From positions 4,712,001-4,776,000 of the forward strand of contig OY979721.1 of the NCBI GenBank assembly GCA_963855995.1: a stretch of DNA of 64,000 nt, given 5' to 3'. This document shows, in pieces, positions 1 to 13,100 of this stretch. The translations under genes were made by a program, and so were the position numbers. Position 1 is the stretch's first letter. Every line of letters begins with the position of its first letter. The notes below the pieces were generated by a model, which had not been told where the DNA came from, did no database searches, and saw nothing but the letters and a program-made list of their open reading frames with translations. The stretch is from Muricea muricata (taxonomy: Eukaryota > Cnidaria > Anthozoa > Malacalcyonacea > Plexauridae).

Positions 1-1074
1 CTTGATTCCACGCACGCTGCATATTGTACATGTTTCAGGTAAATTTTAGAAAATCAGACAAGAAATCCTACACCTCCAAACAAAATTGTCTTCGAAACGC
101 CCTAAGTATAATACACAGACCATGATTAAGGGCTCAGCGACAAAATAGAGCATCTGCAAGTCCAGCCGGTCAGCCCATTGCGTCGGGCAACGAGATGTTG
201 TGCTCGGCAGGGTTTTTTTAATGTTCAACACAACAAAACGGAAAGTTCTAGTTGATCAAGAATTAAAGTTAAAACAAGAGTAGGAAAAGACATTTCCTTC
301 ATAAACTTGGCCGTTTTTTAAAACGCATCCGACTATAAATATTCCAGCCTCAAAATTGACTATTTCAAAATGTAGTTCTGGTATCCAGATTAGTTATATT
401 ATAAGTGCATATTGCCATATTTCCTTGGCTTGTATAAGATCTATGACTCATCCATCTATGCAAGACATAGACCATTTCACGTAAAACGGTTGATACAATT
501 CACGCATCACACTATCTATCGCAAATTTCGTCCGTGTCATAAAATGCATATGTAACAGCAGGGGTCTGACAAACAATTATTATAATACGTAAACTACCCA
601 CGACTTTAAAATTACAATTGCAAAGTTCTAGATTGTCTCTACACCCCCTCAGACACGAAATATTTGCAGTGTGCAACAAAAACGTTTAGCCGAGCATTGC
701 ATAGTAGCGAAACCCATTCTGGGAAGACCAGCATGCTTTCGTCAAAATACTTGGTGAAGAGATGGCAATAATATTGGCAGTCTCGATATAATTTAATACA
801 CGATTGGCGCACAGGCTGTATTTTGCATAAACTGAGGCGAAAAAGGAATTGGGATTCATTTAAATATAATATCACTTGATATCTATACCAAGCTTCGCCG
901 ATGACGCAAATATAATTGCAACAGTTATCTATACAACACAGACAAGTTTCTCGACATGTGTTCAAGACTCACCCAAATGGACCGTCGATGAGAAATGGCG
1001 AAAAATCAGAGTAGCAATTTGTGAAGATGGGCCTGTAATAAACAAAGGGAAAAAATCGAATCATTTTGGCCATA

Positions 1075-1153
1075 ATGGGTAACAACAACATCCTCAAAGT
1101 GATGTCTATATTACTGATTGTCGTGTTACTTGGTTTTGCGACAAACACAAAAG
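1075..1153 (+). other. Exon 1 of the adhesion GPCR: signal peptide
   Basis: The ATG at 1075 opens 26 codons: a short polar start (MGNNN), then the hydrophobic run VMSILLIVVLLGFA, then TNTK. A GT donor follows at 1154 and the exon ends in phase 1. Charge and hydrophobic layout fit a cleaved signal peptide with cleavage near the Ala/Thr at 22-24 (inferred). The donor reads GTTGGT, weaker than the other donors in this gene, so the join to 5461 is the least secure of the 17 junctions. The phase match and the need for a secretory leader support it. Confidence 0.72.
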
Positions 1154-4100
1154 GTTGGTTTGTATAATGATTTAAAAAAATATCAGAGTGTAGCAAATGT
1201 TGTCGTTCCTTAAATAAACTAGTCATTTAAAAGGATTTCTTTTCAAAGACCGGATGTTAATAAAATCAATTGAATACACGTATTTCTATAGCGTGATATT
1301 CTTTTGAAAGATGTCAAGTTAGGGTTGATAAGTTGTCAACGTTGCGTGTGTATATTCCTTTACCTGAACATTCACAGCTTGTTGCACGTTTACACCATCA
1401 CAGCAACATCCCAGCACGATTTCCAAGTATTCCACCACGCAAATGGCCCTGCAGAGAATTTATATCAGCGAGATTTATTTAGTCGTTGTTTAGCTTCGTT
1501 TGAAAGGCCGAGACCACCAAAACAGTTTGAAAACAATTACTGTGGACCCCAGCCAATGATGTTATACTCAAACTTCATTAAATTAAACATCCTTACAACT
1601 TCCTTAAACCGAGATCAATTCAGAGCCGCACAAGTGGAAAGCCAAAATTGAGCCGAAACCGACCCGAGATAGACAAAACTAGATCACCTCAAAATGACTC
1701 GGATCGGATTCAAATTTTGGATCGATCTACTTTTTTGTTTTTCTCGTTAATTTGAGGTAGATTCACCGAAGTTTTTGTGCAAATGTGTACAAGGCTAGAT
1801 ATAGCGCTACAATTTAATAAGCGCAAAACCTCGAATACTGAGATGTGCTAAAGACCGCACATGTAATGTAATTTGACCACATTTTGCCACCACATAATGA
1901 AGCAAACAGCTATGTCGCCCATGCAGACTTGGGAGCAAACTAGGGACCGTTTTCTCAGATCCTGTGACCAGGATCGATCGTCGCTCGTTCCTGCAGGGAT
2001 TCTATGAGAAATATATTTCTAGAGTCGGAAGTTTTGACTTGTGTCATAGCCGAGCAGAAGGCGAATGATTGCATTTTCAATACAACAAGAGCGCTCACAG
2101 CTTGTTTTATAGCCTTGCAAGGAAACATGCATGGTATAAGGAAATACACAAGACACTGAACCAGCAAGATCTTTTTTTTAAGATCCTCAGTTATCAAACA
2201 TGAATTCCATGTCCATGAAAGATCTTTCTCTCAACACCTCGTAAAGAAAACTCTCAAATTTTGCGGATAGGAGAAATGATAGATGAGGCAAATCAACTAC
2301 CACAAGAAATATCATACATGCCAGATAGATCCTGAAATCGCGCTGATAATCTCAAGCAACGTTGCTAGTGTAGATAGTGCAGTGGAAAGCAGGGATTATT
2401 CTAAGCTACCACTTTTTTGAATGGGAAATATATATTTTAGTTTCGACTTTAATGTATAATCTTAACTTAATTAACATGAAGGTCCTGTTATATTAAAAAT
2501 GCAATCGCTAGCCTTGTGCTCGGCTATATTCAATACAACAAAGTCAACTTTATTGTGAACATTACATAAATATAGAAATATATTTCGCATTAAAAAATGG
2601 TAGAAACTCCAGGTTAGAACCCCTTTTCAAAAACACGCGAAAATATAGGATCTTCATTACCTCAAACGATGTATTAAACAGAATTCGACGTTTTGAACAA
2701 AAACCCCCAGTGGAAAAGTTAGCACTTCCCAGACGTTATAAATGTCATTATGACCAGATTCACCAGAAAAAAGCCAGTAGTTCCAAGCTAACGTACGTTG
2801 TAAGTGTTGCGGTTGGACATGCAATTAAAAGCACACGAAAATGTGAGATCTTATTTTCCCTACCTGAGACAATATAAACAGAATTTGACGTTTGGAACAA
2901 GGACGGTAGGTCACTATACTAACTTCTGGCTGGAATCCTGACCCCTTGCTCAAAACGTCTAAGGTGTGTATATCGTTTCAGGTGGTGAAAGATCTTATAT
3001 TTTAGCAATATAGCACTCGTTAAGATCCTAAATTGAAGTTTCTGGCAATGCTCGAAGGTGAATATTTTTTAATTCTTCAATATCGAAGAGAAAAAAACCA
3101 CACTTACGGCGAGGGATGCGGAGAATTATAATATATTAAGGATTGTACACTTGAAATATTGGGCCTTTGCGTCGGAGGCAAAGAGAGAGCTTTTGTGATA
3201 CTTGTGTAAAGTTGCGACGCTCCACGCAAAGTATGAGTGTTTATATCCATACTGATATACATGCCTGACCACGGTGAGAATCGATTAACCTACGAGCTCG
3301 ATGCTATTTCATTACAATTGTCAGCCAGTCAATTGCATTTTCTGGCCAATAAGAACGCTGAACTGGCTGGTGGCAGCCAGTAAACTGCATAATGATAGGG
3401 CGCCGTGTTTCACAGCTTAGCGGCCCTACTGTCTATTCCCTGTACTGTGATTCCAAAGGTCGTAAGTTCGATTCCCACCGTCGTCAGGCATACTTTAGCA
3501 TGCCTGCATGATGTATATATAAACTCAGAGTAACACCAGAGACCTCATTACACCTTGGCCGCCATCTTTGGAAATAAATTAATAACCAGGATCCACAAAA
3601 TTCATCTATTTTCAAACGCCGTTTTCAACCTTTGAATTAATCTTGTTTTTAGCCCTTTTTTAACCGTCCCAACTTAAACACACTGACGAGCTGAGCGATC
3701 AAATAGATCGTTCATAGCTAGTTAAGAAGATATTTAGCATACTAAATTGCTCTAGTGTACGATAAGAATAATACCGTAATCAGTAACATGTGGGTCTAGT
3801 GTACGTAGACGTAGCATATTACACATACATTAAGATATCGTGGTTTGTGTCTGAACTGCCTGAAAAAGATATGTTAAACGTGCTGGCCCTGTGTAGGTAG
3901 TATTCTACAATGAACAGTCGCTGTTGAATTATTTCTGAAAATATTATCAAACACCTCATTGGAAATCTAAAAATCCTTCGCCTAGTTAAAACACGGAAGT
4001 TTATCTTAATTATTTGGGTGTGTCTGTGTGTGTGTGTGTTTGTTGCGAGCTCAAGTGCTTATCAAAGATCGGAAGATTAAGCCCAATATCAATAATATAT

Positions 4101-7100
4101 GTAGCTAACGCAAATGTGAACAAAATCACAAAAATCACGTTCCATCACTCTCTCACACTCAATAGAAAGTATTCGACCTCTAGAGAGTTTTTAGAATTAA
4201 TGCAAACTACTTGTGAGATGGCTTCGGTTGACCTCCAGCGAAACCACTCGAGAACTGATAGAGCTATCTAGCATGAACATAAACGCAAGTTCAGTTTTAG
4301 GTTCCCTCCAGTTGTAACATTAAGAGATGATCCTTACTGGACCTCTCCGAGTGGACCTCTAGGAAGAACAGTTTAGAGCTGATAGAGCCATGCTAAACAT
4401 GTGGCCCACAATCCACAGCCCTCTCTTGAAAAGTAAAATTATTGCGACTGACGTATTCACCTACGACAGGTGGTTATATCGTTATGAATGTCTATCATGT
4501 TAAATGTAAATAGGTCGATATCAACTGGTCAATAATATCTTCAACGAGTTTTATGGATGACTTAGGCCAGGTACACACAGTGTCGTTTCCGAGCGGTTTT
4601 TCAACAGCAAAAATGAAAGCGCTATAAAAATGTGCATTGCATGAGGATATTAGTTTCTGTCCGGAAACGAGCTTTATGTTAGTTTTCGTTGAAACATGCC
4701 AAAAAGTTGGGAACTTATTGAAATACTTTAAAATTAACAATGCTTGAAAACGACCTTATGTGCACAATAGCCTTAAATGAATGCCAATGCAAAACATTCA
4801 CCAAAAGTAACGAAGAAAAGATGAAACAACTTTTACAGTCATTTTTAGTTAACATTTACTATAAGATAAGATTTAGATGTTACATTAGTTGCCAACTTCG
4901 ATCCCAGGGTCTCTTTGTGGTGAAGTGTGTAGTGGACAGAGACCCTGGAAATAACCAAATTTTCCAATATAGTTAGAAATTATCGGGTTCTCAACGTCTG
5001 TAAAAAAGTTCTAAAGGCCTTCCACCTCATGCTACACCATGGCAAAGAGCATATAGAGGTTAAAGTTCTCATTAATTATGCGTACCCCTGGCTTAGTCAG
5101 TGCGCTAGAAAGAGGATTTCTCTCCCTGAAAATACTCATCATGTCTATTAAAAATGACCAGGGGGAGAAGGCCTCTCCTTAGCGCACTGACTAAGCTAAG
5201 AGAAGTTTAACCTCTGTATGTTCTGTGACCATGGAGGCCCTGGGTGACGAAGTGCGTTTGTTTCAGCCATTTTGTTGCTCCCCAGCAATAGCACTAGGGG
5301 CAACAACACTCCACTCTCCTCCCCCCCACCTTGGTTGTTCCGAAAGCGTTATAAAATTTTCGCTGAACAAACATGCCTTGATCTTTTAGGTCGCATGGAT
5401 GATACATTTAACGGGGAGGGGTTTGTGCATATTTCTAAAGCATGTGTAATGTGTTTTCAGGAGACACAGACGAGTCTGGAGATAAAGAACAAGTGGGGAC
5501 TAGTACTGATAGCGGTAGTGGAATGTCAGCAGACGTCAGTGGAGAGGAACCGGAGAACGAAAACACGACAGCAGTGGATAGCGGAGAAAATGAAAAGAAA
5601 GAATACGAAGAGGAAGATAAAAGACAACTGATGGACGATGATGTAAATACGAATAGTAGTGAGACGAAGATGACAGAAAATGAACAGGATGGCATTAATG
5701 CAACTGTTAGTGGTGGTGAAAATAAAAGAAACTCAACAGATGAGAGCTCTGGTGATGGAGAAACGGATGGAGGAGTAAATCAGGAGGATGTCTGGTCAGA
5801 CGGAAACACAAATATAACTGTAGTAACTAGTGAGGATTCTGAGGACGAGCCGAAGGAAAACGAAAAAAGTGAAATGCGCATGCAAGGTTCGAATAACCCA
5901 CAAAGTTGCAGAATTAATCCACAAGGCAAAACCATTCCAAATCGACGCTGTAAAGGATCAACACCAACTCCGACAACAACACCGATATTAACAGATGACA
6001 GGTTAACATCAACATCAACATCAACATCAAGACATGACATATCAACACCAACACTACCACTAACATCAAGATCAACAGGCAAGGGTCCAACACAAACAGA
6101 TGATCGATCAAAATCATCGCTACTCCCAACCCCAACACCAACACGAACTGCTACTCCAACACCAATCCCAACATCAAGATCAATAGGCGAGGGATCACTA
6201 CCAACAGATGATGGTTCAACACTGACAGATGATGGATCAACAGCAATACTCGAGGGATCAACACCGACAGATGTAGGATCAACACTGACACCAACACAAA
6301 TTGATGATGGATCAACAGCAACAGATGAGGGAGCAACAGCAAAAACAACATCAACTTATGATGGAACAACACCAACGCCAACATCAATACAAACTGATGA
6401 TGGATCAACACCGGCAGATGAGGGGTCTACATCAACAGATGAGGGTTCAACACCCATACCAACACAAGCATATGATGGATCAACATCTACAGATGATGGA
6501 TCTACACCGATACAAACACAAACTGATGATGCATCAACACCTACAGATGAGGGGTCTACATCAGCAGATGATGGATCAACAGCAATACTCGAGAGATCAA
6601 CACCGACAGATGATGGATCAACACTGACACCAACACAAACTGATGAGGGATCAACAGCAACAGATGAGGGAGCAACAGCGAAAACAACATCAACTTATGA
6701 TGGAACAACACCAACGCCAACATCAACACAAACTGATGATGGATCAACACCGACAGATGAGGGGTCTACATCAACAGATGAGGGTTCAACACCCATACCA
6801 ACACAAACATATGATGGATCAACACCGACAGATGATGGATCGACACCGATACAAATACAAACTGATGATGCATCAACACCTACAGATGATGGGTCTACAT
6901 CAGCAGATGATGGATCAACAGCAGTACTCGAGGGATCAACACCGACAGATGATGGATCAACACTGACACCAACACAAACTGATGATGGATCAACAGCAAC
7001 AGATGAGGGTTCAACACCCATACCAACACAAGCATATGATGGATCAACACCGACAGATGATGGATCGACACCGATACAAACACAAACTGATGATGCATCA

Positions 7101-10100
7101 ACACCTACAGATGATGGGTCTACATCAACAGATGAGAGTTCAACACTCATACCAACACAAGCATATGATGGATCAACACCAACAGATGCTGGATCGACAC
7201 CGATACAAACACAAACTGATGATGTATCAACACCAACAGATGTTGGAATAATACCGAAAACAGCACCAACGCCAACACGAACATCAACACCAGCATCAAC
7301 GCCAATACCAACATCCATACCATATGATGATGATGGCGCAGAACCAACAGATAAAAGCTCAAACCAAAAGAATAAGGAAAAAAAGAGACGTAAGTATAAC
7401 GCCGAATTCTGTTTATATCAAAACAGAACTATTGAACCTAATTTATCAAATTTCAATAAAGCCTATGACTCTCGTCAACTCTGTTCCAGCACTAAATTTT
7501 GATATTTTGCTAAGAAAACACGCAATAAAAAATGCATATTTTCGTATGCATATTTGTATATTAATAACGACCAGAAGGCCTTTTTTTCCTAACCAATTTT
7601 ATTAAATGATTGTAGCAACGGAGTTTCCGAGTTTACTCCATCATCAGGTTTCATACATACGCACTTCTTTAAACAGCCTTCGGGTCTTTGTTGATATACA
7701 AATACAAGAAAGTTGCGAAAACACGCACGTATTCTCAAAACACAATCCAACTGGGCAACTGGCAAAACAAAAAAACCTCATAAACACAACAATATACATG
7801 GATATAAGCAAACACTTGAAAAACATTTACAAATATAGCGAAAAATACAGCAAATTAAAAACATTAACGAATGTTCAAAACCCGATCAGACTGATCAAAA
7901 TACAAACAAAAAGAGACTTGTGCCCAGGGATCACAATACAGGGTCGAGAAAACCGACTTCGACGCTTCTTTGACATTCTTGTCATTAGCTTGCGCTAATG
8001 TAAATAAATACAATCATATTATGTATTGTGATAATTGTGAAGTTCTAGTTGTAGAACATTTCAACTTTTGCCCTGGATGTATGTGGTGAGGCAATTCGTG
8101 CTGGTTTTTCAAGCATTGAACCATGTATTAGACAAGGTATTAGTAACAATTTGACTTAAGAACTGACCTGATTCTACTTTGAATGAGATTTCCAGCACAT
8201 TTCAATTTTTTATCTAAGTTTCACGCTATTGAAGCAAGGTGAGGCTACCCCCGGGTCAATATCGCGAAGTAGTCTCTAAACTGGAGCTATTAAAACATGG
8301 TCTGTGGCAAATGTTTAGAACTTTTGTGCTTCGCTGTGATTGGTCAATTTTACGAATTCTGGAATCGGCAAAGAAACATGAACGACAAAGTGAACGTTAA
8401 CACTTGTGTCTATTTATAACAATATTTTTCGACTCTACCACAATTAATACATTGTTTATTAAGCTTATCTGGGGAAAAGATCTTCAAAGTTACACCCATA
8501 TCGATTTAAGCGAAATACGTACGTTATCTAATGCATAAAATGTCGATATTGAAGCAGCAATTTGTAATTCTTCGTGGCGCCACTGACATCAGTTGGCAAC
8601 AAGAAGTTGTGTATTACACTACTTTTTTCATCTTAGACGTCGTTTTTATGTCTGAATTTCTATCCTATTCGGTGGATACCTTTTTGAAGACTATTGACTG
8701 TTAACTATATGGACTACAGTGGCTGGAGTTGAACAAAATAGGTACAAAACGAACAATGACCGCTTTTGCCACAGACCGGTAAAGCATTAATATGTGTGAT
8801 ATTTAGTACGAATAGTTTGCCACATCATTCTGTACCTAACGGGGTTCCAGCTCCGTTCATCTCGTTTTCATTGCGCCTTCTTACTTCCATTTCATCATTT
8901 CGATTTCTTCTCCTAAAGCCGTATTCATTTAGTCGATTAAGAAGCCTCCGGTACGAAACGTCAGCGTGAAACTAAGATAAAAAATTTGAATTGTACTGGA
9001 AACCTCATTTAAAACAGAATCAGATCGCTTCTTCTTTGGTCAAATTCATCTAATATACATGGTGCAATGCTGTAAAAACCAGCACTAATTGCCTCACCAC
9101 ATCCAGAGGAAAAATTGAACTAGAACTTCATAATTATTACAATACATAACATGATTGTATTTATTTACAGTAATATTTGCACTACAACAGCGTTTAATGT
9201 CATGTAAGCTCTTTAACACAGACTCCGTGTTTTCCATATGACTCTATATTTTTGTCATGTAAGCTCTTTAAATGTCATGTAAGCTCTTTAAACAGACTCC
9301 GTGTTTTCCATATGACTCTATATTTTTGATATTTTCCACTCCATGTTCTCCATATTTTGGTAGCCCCGTGTTTTCCAAATGACTCTCTGTTTTTCATATT
9401 TTCCACTCTGTGTTTTCATATTTTGCACTCCATGTTTTCATATTTTCCACTCCGTGTTTTCCATATGACTACGTCTTTTCGCTACTTTACACTTCATGTT
9501 TTTCATATCACTTCGTGTTTTCCATATTTTAACACCCCGTGTTTTCCATATTCATGACGTGAGACTCTGGGACTCCGACTCCCCCACTCCAGTTCCAGCA
9601 CTCCGACCCCGTGTTTTCCACGATTCTCTCAAAATGACGTGTTAACCAATCAGCGTAGCGCAAAAACAATTTCAATTTCACAATAAGCATACTAGTAATA
9701 AGTGTATTAAGTATAATCATACACTGATACACGGCCTGTACTTTACCCAGCATGCTTCCATATCTAAACCTCGCAATGAACAAATGCGGAGGACTATGCG
9801 CGAGTGTTGTCAACCCCACTTATAGTAGACGCATTGTAAACATTTGTTGAACTAAAATCACAAATCGCATTTCATTAAGTTTACTATAGTTGTTCTAGCA
9901 CTTAACATAGGGATTAATTTCTTAACATTTTTCAGAGGAGGCAATAGAGTATTTAAAGGAGAAAGCCAAAGACATTGTTGCAAATAACAAGACACAAGTA
10001 CAGGTGAGTTTAAGGCGATGTCGTGCTCATCAATATTCGCTACCTTAAAGGCTAATGGCAACAAAAAATTCTTTCTTTACATGTAAGAGCTTTTGAACTA

Positions 10101-13100
10101 ACAAAGCCTGTTACAGCATTATCATATCTTGCTCGATTCTTGATATATTTGGATAAAACACGTGAGCTGTCCGCCATCTTGGAAAAATTTTCGACGTTAC
10201 AAGTGGAACAGGCCTAAAGCATTTGCTCGTAATGAAGTGCAAGTAACAAACAATATAGTTGGCCAAAACGCTTTTACTCAATGAGTGACACTCAACAGCA
10301 AGTAAAAACGAGATTCTGGTTCGTTTTGGTAATTACTTGTCAATAATGAAATGTATCGTAATCCCACTAGTGACGTAACTTGTATATCTTTGAAAATCCA
10401 AAATGGCGAACAACTCAAGGAATCAAGCTACATATGAAAACATGTAACAAGCTTTGTTAGTTATTTCAGACACCACGTAAATTTGTTATCGCAGAGTTTT
10501 CGATCTGTATAGCCTGGATCTTCATCAGTGCTAATAATGCACTGATGACGATCCAAGCTTACATACAGATCGAAAGCTTTGCCATGATAAATTTACGTGG
10601 TGTTTCTACAAAATCATACTTTGATATATTTATAATCATCATGCAAAAACATACAATGAACTTAATTCAAAAGCTCTTTCAAAGAAGCAAAGATTAATTT
10701 TTGTTACTATTATCTTTAATATAAAATTGTCATTTTATGATTCGATTTATCTGGGTGTCTGTCTTATGTACTCACGCGAAGACGTTGTTTGTGGTGTTAC
10801 TCTGAGTTTAGTTTTATATCCACACGACCACACCGAGCAAGCAGAAAAAATGCCTGCATGACCACGGCGAGAATCGAACCTACGAATGCCAGCCCAAAGT
10901 CAGGCATTTTTGGGCAAAACTATTGAGGCAAAACGCATTGGCAAAACGTCATGAACCTTATAGATCGGGGAGAGCATAGGGCCCAAACTACCACACCTCC
11001 ACAGTAAAGGGAATAGGGAGTGTGGCCACTCAGCAGTGCAACGTGGTGCTATATGTTTACGCAGTTTACTGGCTGCCACCCGGACTAATCACCGACAATG
11101 GTCGAGGCCGATGTAGCTGTACATCGGCGATTAATCGGCTTCATTTGGAATATTATAGTAATCATTCTTACCTTAATTTTAAGTCCTTCGAATTTTTAGA
11201 ACGTCATGAAATCATTTACAGAAATCCTTTCAGGCGATGATGAGGCTACAGAATCTGCCAAGGTAACAAAAAGACACAAAATATAAAAACGTACAAACAG
11301 TTGAATTAAACTAAAATACAAGTCTATCTATTTTTAAGTTGGAAAATGATATCATAGCAGTACAGCTACTTGAAAAAGTTGGCGCTGTGATGGCATCGCA
11401 ACTAATGCCAAATCAATCAAATCCTGCCAGTGTAGGGCAGATAAACAACGAACAAGGTAATGACCTGAAAAAACATATCCCAAATTTGGTGTGCAGTGCA
11501 GTGTAGGTAGTAGTAATCCACAATAAGCCGTCGTCATTTGTGTCTAAACTCTGAACTACCCGAAAGTATTTTTCAAACTTGGTGGTCCAGTACAATGTAG
11601 GTAGCATTCCACAATAAGCTGTCGTAGTTTGTCTCTAAACTATATCCGGACAAGACACCTCAAACTTGATGGTTCAGCAGAGGTAGTATTCTAAAATAAG
11701 CTGCTTTGTTTTGTGTCAAAAATATATAAAAAGAGGTTATTTAGACTGAAACAACACTTGTTTGTGTCGAATATTACCACAATGGACTATGTAAAGTATT
11801 CAGGGTAGTTTAGAAAAAAGCCTTTGTTCTCACTTCTGATTGTAGACTTTTTTCTTCTAGTGTTCGGTGTAGTGAGGATGCAGGGTGCAAATAAATCCGA
11901 TTTCGCCTTTCCTGACATGATACAGGGTTTGGAAAATGTATCATCATTTCCTGCCAGAGTGCAGTTACCATCTGCAGTCCTCAACAACGATGCAGGTAAT
12001 GGAAAGATGTAAAGATATGAACATTAAAAGATAATTATATCTGAATTTCTGGGAAGAAGAGCTTAGAACAAATAGAGCTATCTAGGATGAAGATAGTATA
12101 GCTTAGGTTTCTTTCTCAAGTACCACTGGGTTAATAAGAGATGATCCTTAGTTGATCTGCGTATAGGAAGAACACTTCAGCACTAACAGAGCTATGCAGT
12201 GCAGCATGAATAAAGTTAGTTTAGTTTAGTTTAGGCTCCTTCTGTAGTGGCACTAGTGACACTGGATGAATAGAAAATGGTTCTACTGCACTTCTAGGAA
12301 GAATTGTATCGAACTGGTGAAGCTATTCAGTATAAATAAAGTTAGTCCAGGTTATTTCACCGGTATCCTTCTAGACCTCTTAGAAAAATAGTTTAAAACT
12401 AGTAGATCTATCCATTCTAAACAAAGTCACTAGTTTTGGTTTCCTCCTGTCATAACACTGGATCAATACGAGACCATGTGCCCCTCTTGGACGGAACACT
12501 TTAGAACTGATATAGTTATCCAACATAAATAATGTTAAAAAATATCATACTTTAACTCCAGGTGGTAATTTAAGTTGCGTATTCATGATCTACACGGCAT
12601 CCTCAAAGATGAGAATGGAAACAGGAGATAAAAATATTAACGTTACTGGAAAGGTTCTCCTTGTCTCACTATTTCCAAAACCCACAAATTCATTCAAGAA
12701 ACCCGTGATGATTACCATAAAGAATACGGTAAGAATCAGATATCAATTATCTGATATTACCCAATTAATTATCTGGCATTAACCAACCAATTCTCTGATA
12801 TTACCCAATCAATTATCTGATATTATTCAAACAATTATCCGATATTACTCAATCTATTATCTGATATTACCCAATCAATTATCTGATATTACCCAATCAA
12901 TTATTATGTTGTCGCTCTTCACTCGATGTTAAATACTTTGTAAAGGGTCTTAATTCGAATGGAGATCACACACATATTGAGATTCAAGCCGAAATTCAAA
13001 TTTCGACATGTGCATGACTTCCACTTGAAATAAGACACGTTAAAGCCTGGTTCACACTTGTCGCAAAAATCGGGATGACTTCTTCTGGTCGATGTGATTG

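Noticed and set aside
1304-1651. 115-codon + strand frame in GPCR intron 1
   Set aside because: No domain and no phase-compatible splice sites. Length within chance expectation.
3440-3490. tRNA gene (B-box-like GTTCGATTCCC)
   Set aside because: No cloverleaf can be drawn around it; better explained as a tRNA-derived SINE.
6695-7318. Open frames on the minus strand and in the other + frames across the stalk exon (Val/Asp-rich, Leu/His-rich and Gln/His-rich repeats)
   Set aside because: They are shadows of a repeat with no stops in several frames. The + frame with splice sites and GPCR continuity is the real one.
12738-12905. CRISPR-like array (regular ~23-bp repeats)
   Set aside because: The repeats are contiguous with no unique spacers, in an animal intron: a tandem repeat.
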